A stretch of DNA of 6,252 nucleotides, taken from NCBI GenBank assembly GCA_903897475.1, contig CAIUBS010000049.1:1-6252 (forward strand), given 5' to 3'. The position numbers were made by a program, and so were the translations under genes. The notes beneath the pieces were generated by a model. It worked only from the letters and a program-made list of their open reading frames with translations. It did no database searches and was not told the DNA's origin. Of the stretch, positions 6,183-6,252 are shown piece after piece. The first letter of the stretch is position 1. Every line of letters starts with the position of its first letter. This stretch comes from an uncultured Actinomycetes bacterium. GTDB taxonomy: Bacteria > Actinomycetota > Actinomycetes > Nanopelagicales > Nanopelagicaceae.

Positions 6183-6252
6183 ATGAAAGAGTTTTTACTT
6201 ACATTAGCACCTCTAGTGATTTTGCTAGGGGTGTTTTTGTACAGATATGAAA
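6183..6252 (+). CDS. Possible membrane-anchored protein, N-terminus only (runs off window)
   Basis: An ATG seven bases after the previous stop opens a frame that stays open to the window end. It encodes 23 residues that look like an N-terminal membrane anchor or uncleaved signal: MKEF, then the hydrophobic run LLTLAPLVILLGVFLY, then RYE. No good Shine-Dalgarno sequence precedes it. The strong hairpin plus T-run at 6208-6238 lies inside this frame, and T-rich terminators naturally encode hydrophobic residues, so the ORF may be an accident. Sequence beyond the window is needed to decide. Confidence 0.35.
   Translation, partial: MKEFLLTLAPLVILLGVFLYRYE
6208..6238 (+). terminator. Rho-independent terminator after the small membrane-protein gene
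   Basis: CACCTCTAG (6208-6216) pairs with CTAGGGGTG (6225-6233) to give a 9-bp stem with one internal wobble pair (T6212 with G6229) and an 8-nt loop. The stem can extend by two weaker pairs into the flanks. Five T residues follow directly (6234-6238). It sits 33 nt after the stop of the preceding gene, an ordinary terminator position. On the minus strand there is no T-run after the stem, so it acts on the + strand only. Confidence 0.75.

Noticed and set aside
5992..6183. Minus-strand ORF of 63 aa
   Set aside because: It is antisense to the small membrane-protein gene, which has the better start signal and coherent membrane segments.

Overview
The window looks like a chromosomal segment from a low-GC, gene-dense actinobacterium. 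A freshwater Nanopelagicales (acI) type lineage is my best guess. The pointers are an actinobacterial-style UbiA C-terminus, a perfect mycobacterial-type LexA box (TCGAAC-N4-GTTCGA), a DUF6504-dnaE2 gene pair typical of Actinobacteria, AT-rich codon use (many TTA, GAT, AAT) and short intergenic gaps. Every gene I can support is on the + strand. The lineage is an inference from these features and was not tested with a marker gene.

Layout. Positions 3-455 hold the C-terminal part of a UbiA-family membrane prenyltransferase that is cut by the window start. It is followed after 39 nt by a secreted HNH (DUF1524-type) nuclease at 495-1127, and 26 nt later by a SRAP/YedK-type abasic-site protein at 1154-1882. 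A roughly 100-nt gap then carries a promoter and a perfect SOS box at 1979-1994. This box drives a two-gene damage-inducible operon: a 106-aa DUF6504-like protein (1987-2307) and the error-prone polymerase DnaE2 (2311-5625). The start codon of the first gene lies inside the SOS box. After a 172-nt gap comes a small three-helix membrane protein of unknown function (5798-6175) with a good Shine-Dalgarno sequence and a codon use shifted toward C/G endings. A strong intrinsic terminator (6208-6238) follows. It lies within a possible, window-truncated membrane-protein ORF that starts at 6183.

How the genes work together. The centre of the window is a DNA-damage module. LexA represses DUF6504-dnaE2, and damage relieves this to supply a translesion polymerase. 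The neighbouring SRAP protein would shield abasic sites in single-stranded DNA. The usual actinobacterial partners imuA' and imuB, normally just upstream of DUF6504-dnaE2, are absent here. The DnaE2 itself keeps its polymerase aspartates but has lost most PHP metal ligands, and it carries a QLxLxL sliding-clamp-like motif. This suggests a reduced SOS mutasome, which is the most interesting aspect of the window. I see no mobile element, CRISPR array, tRNA or rRNA.
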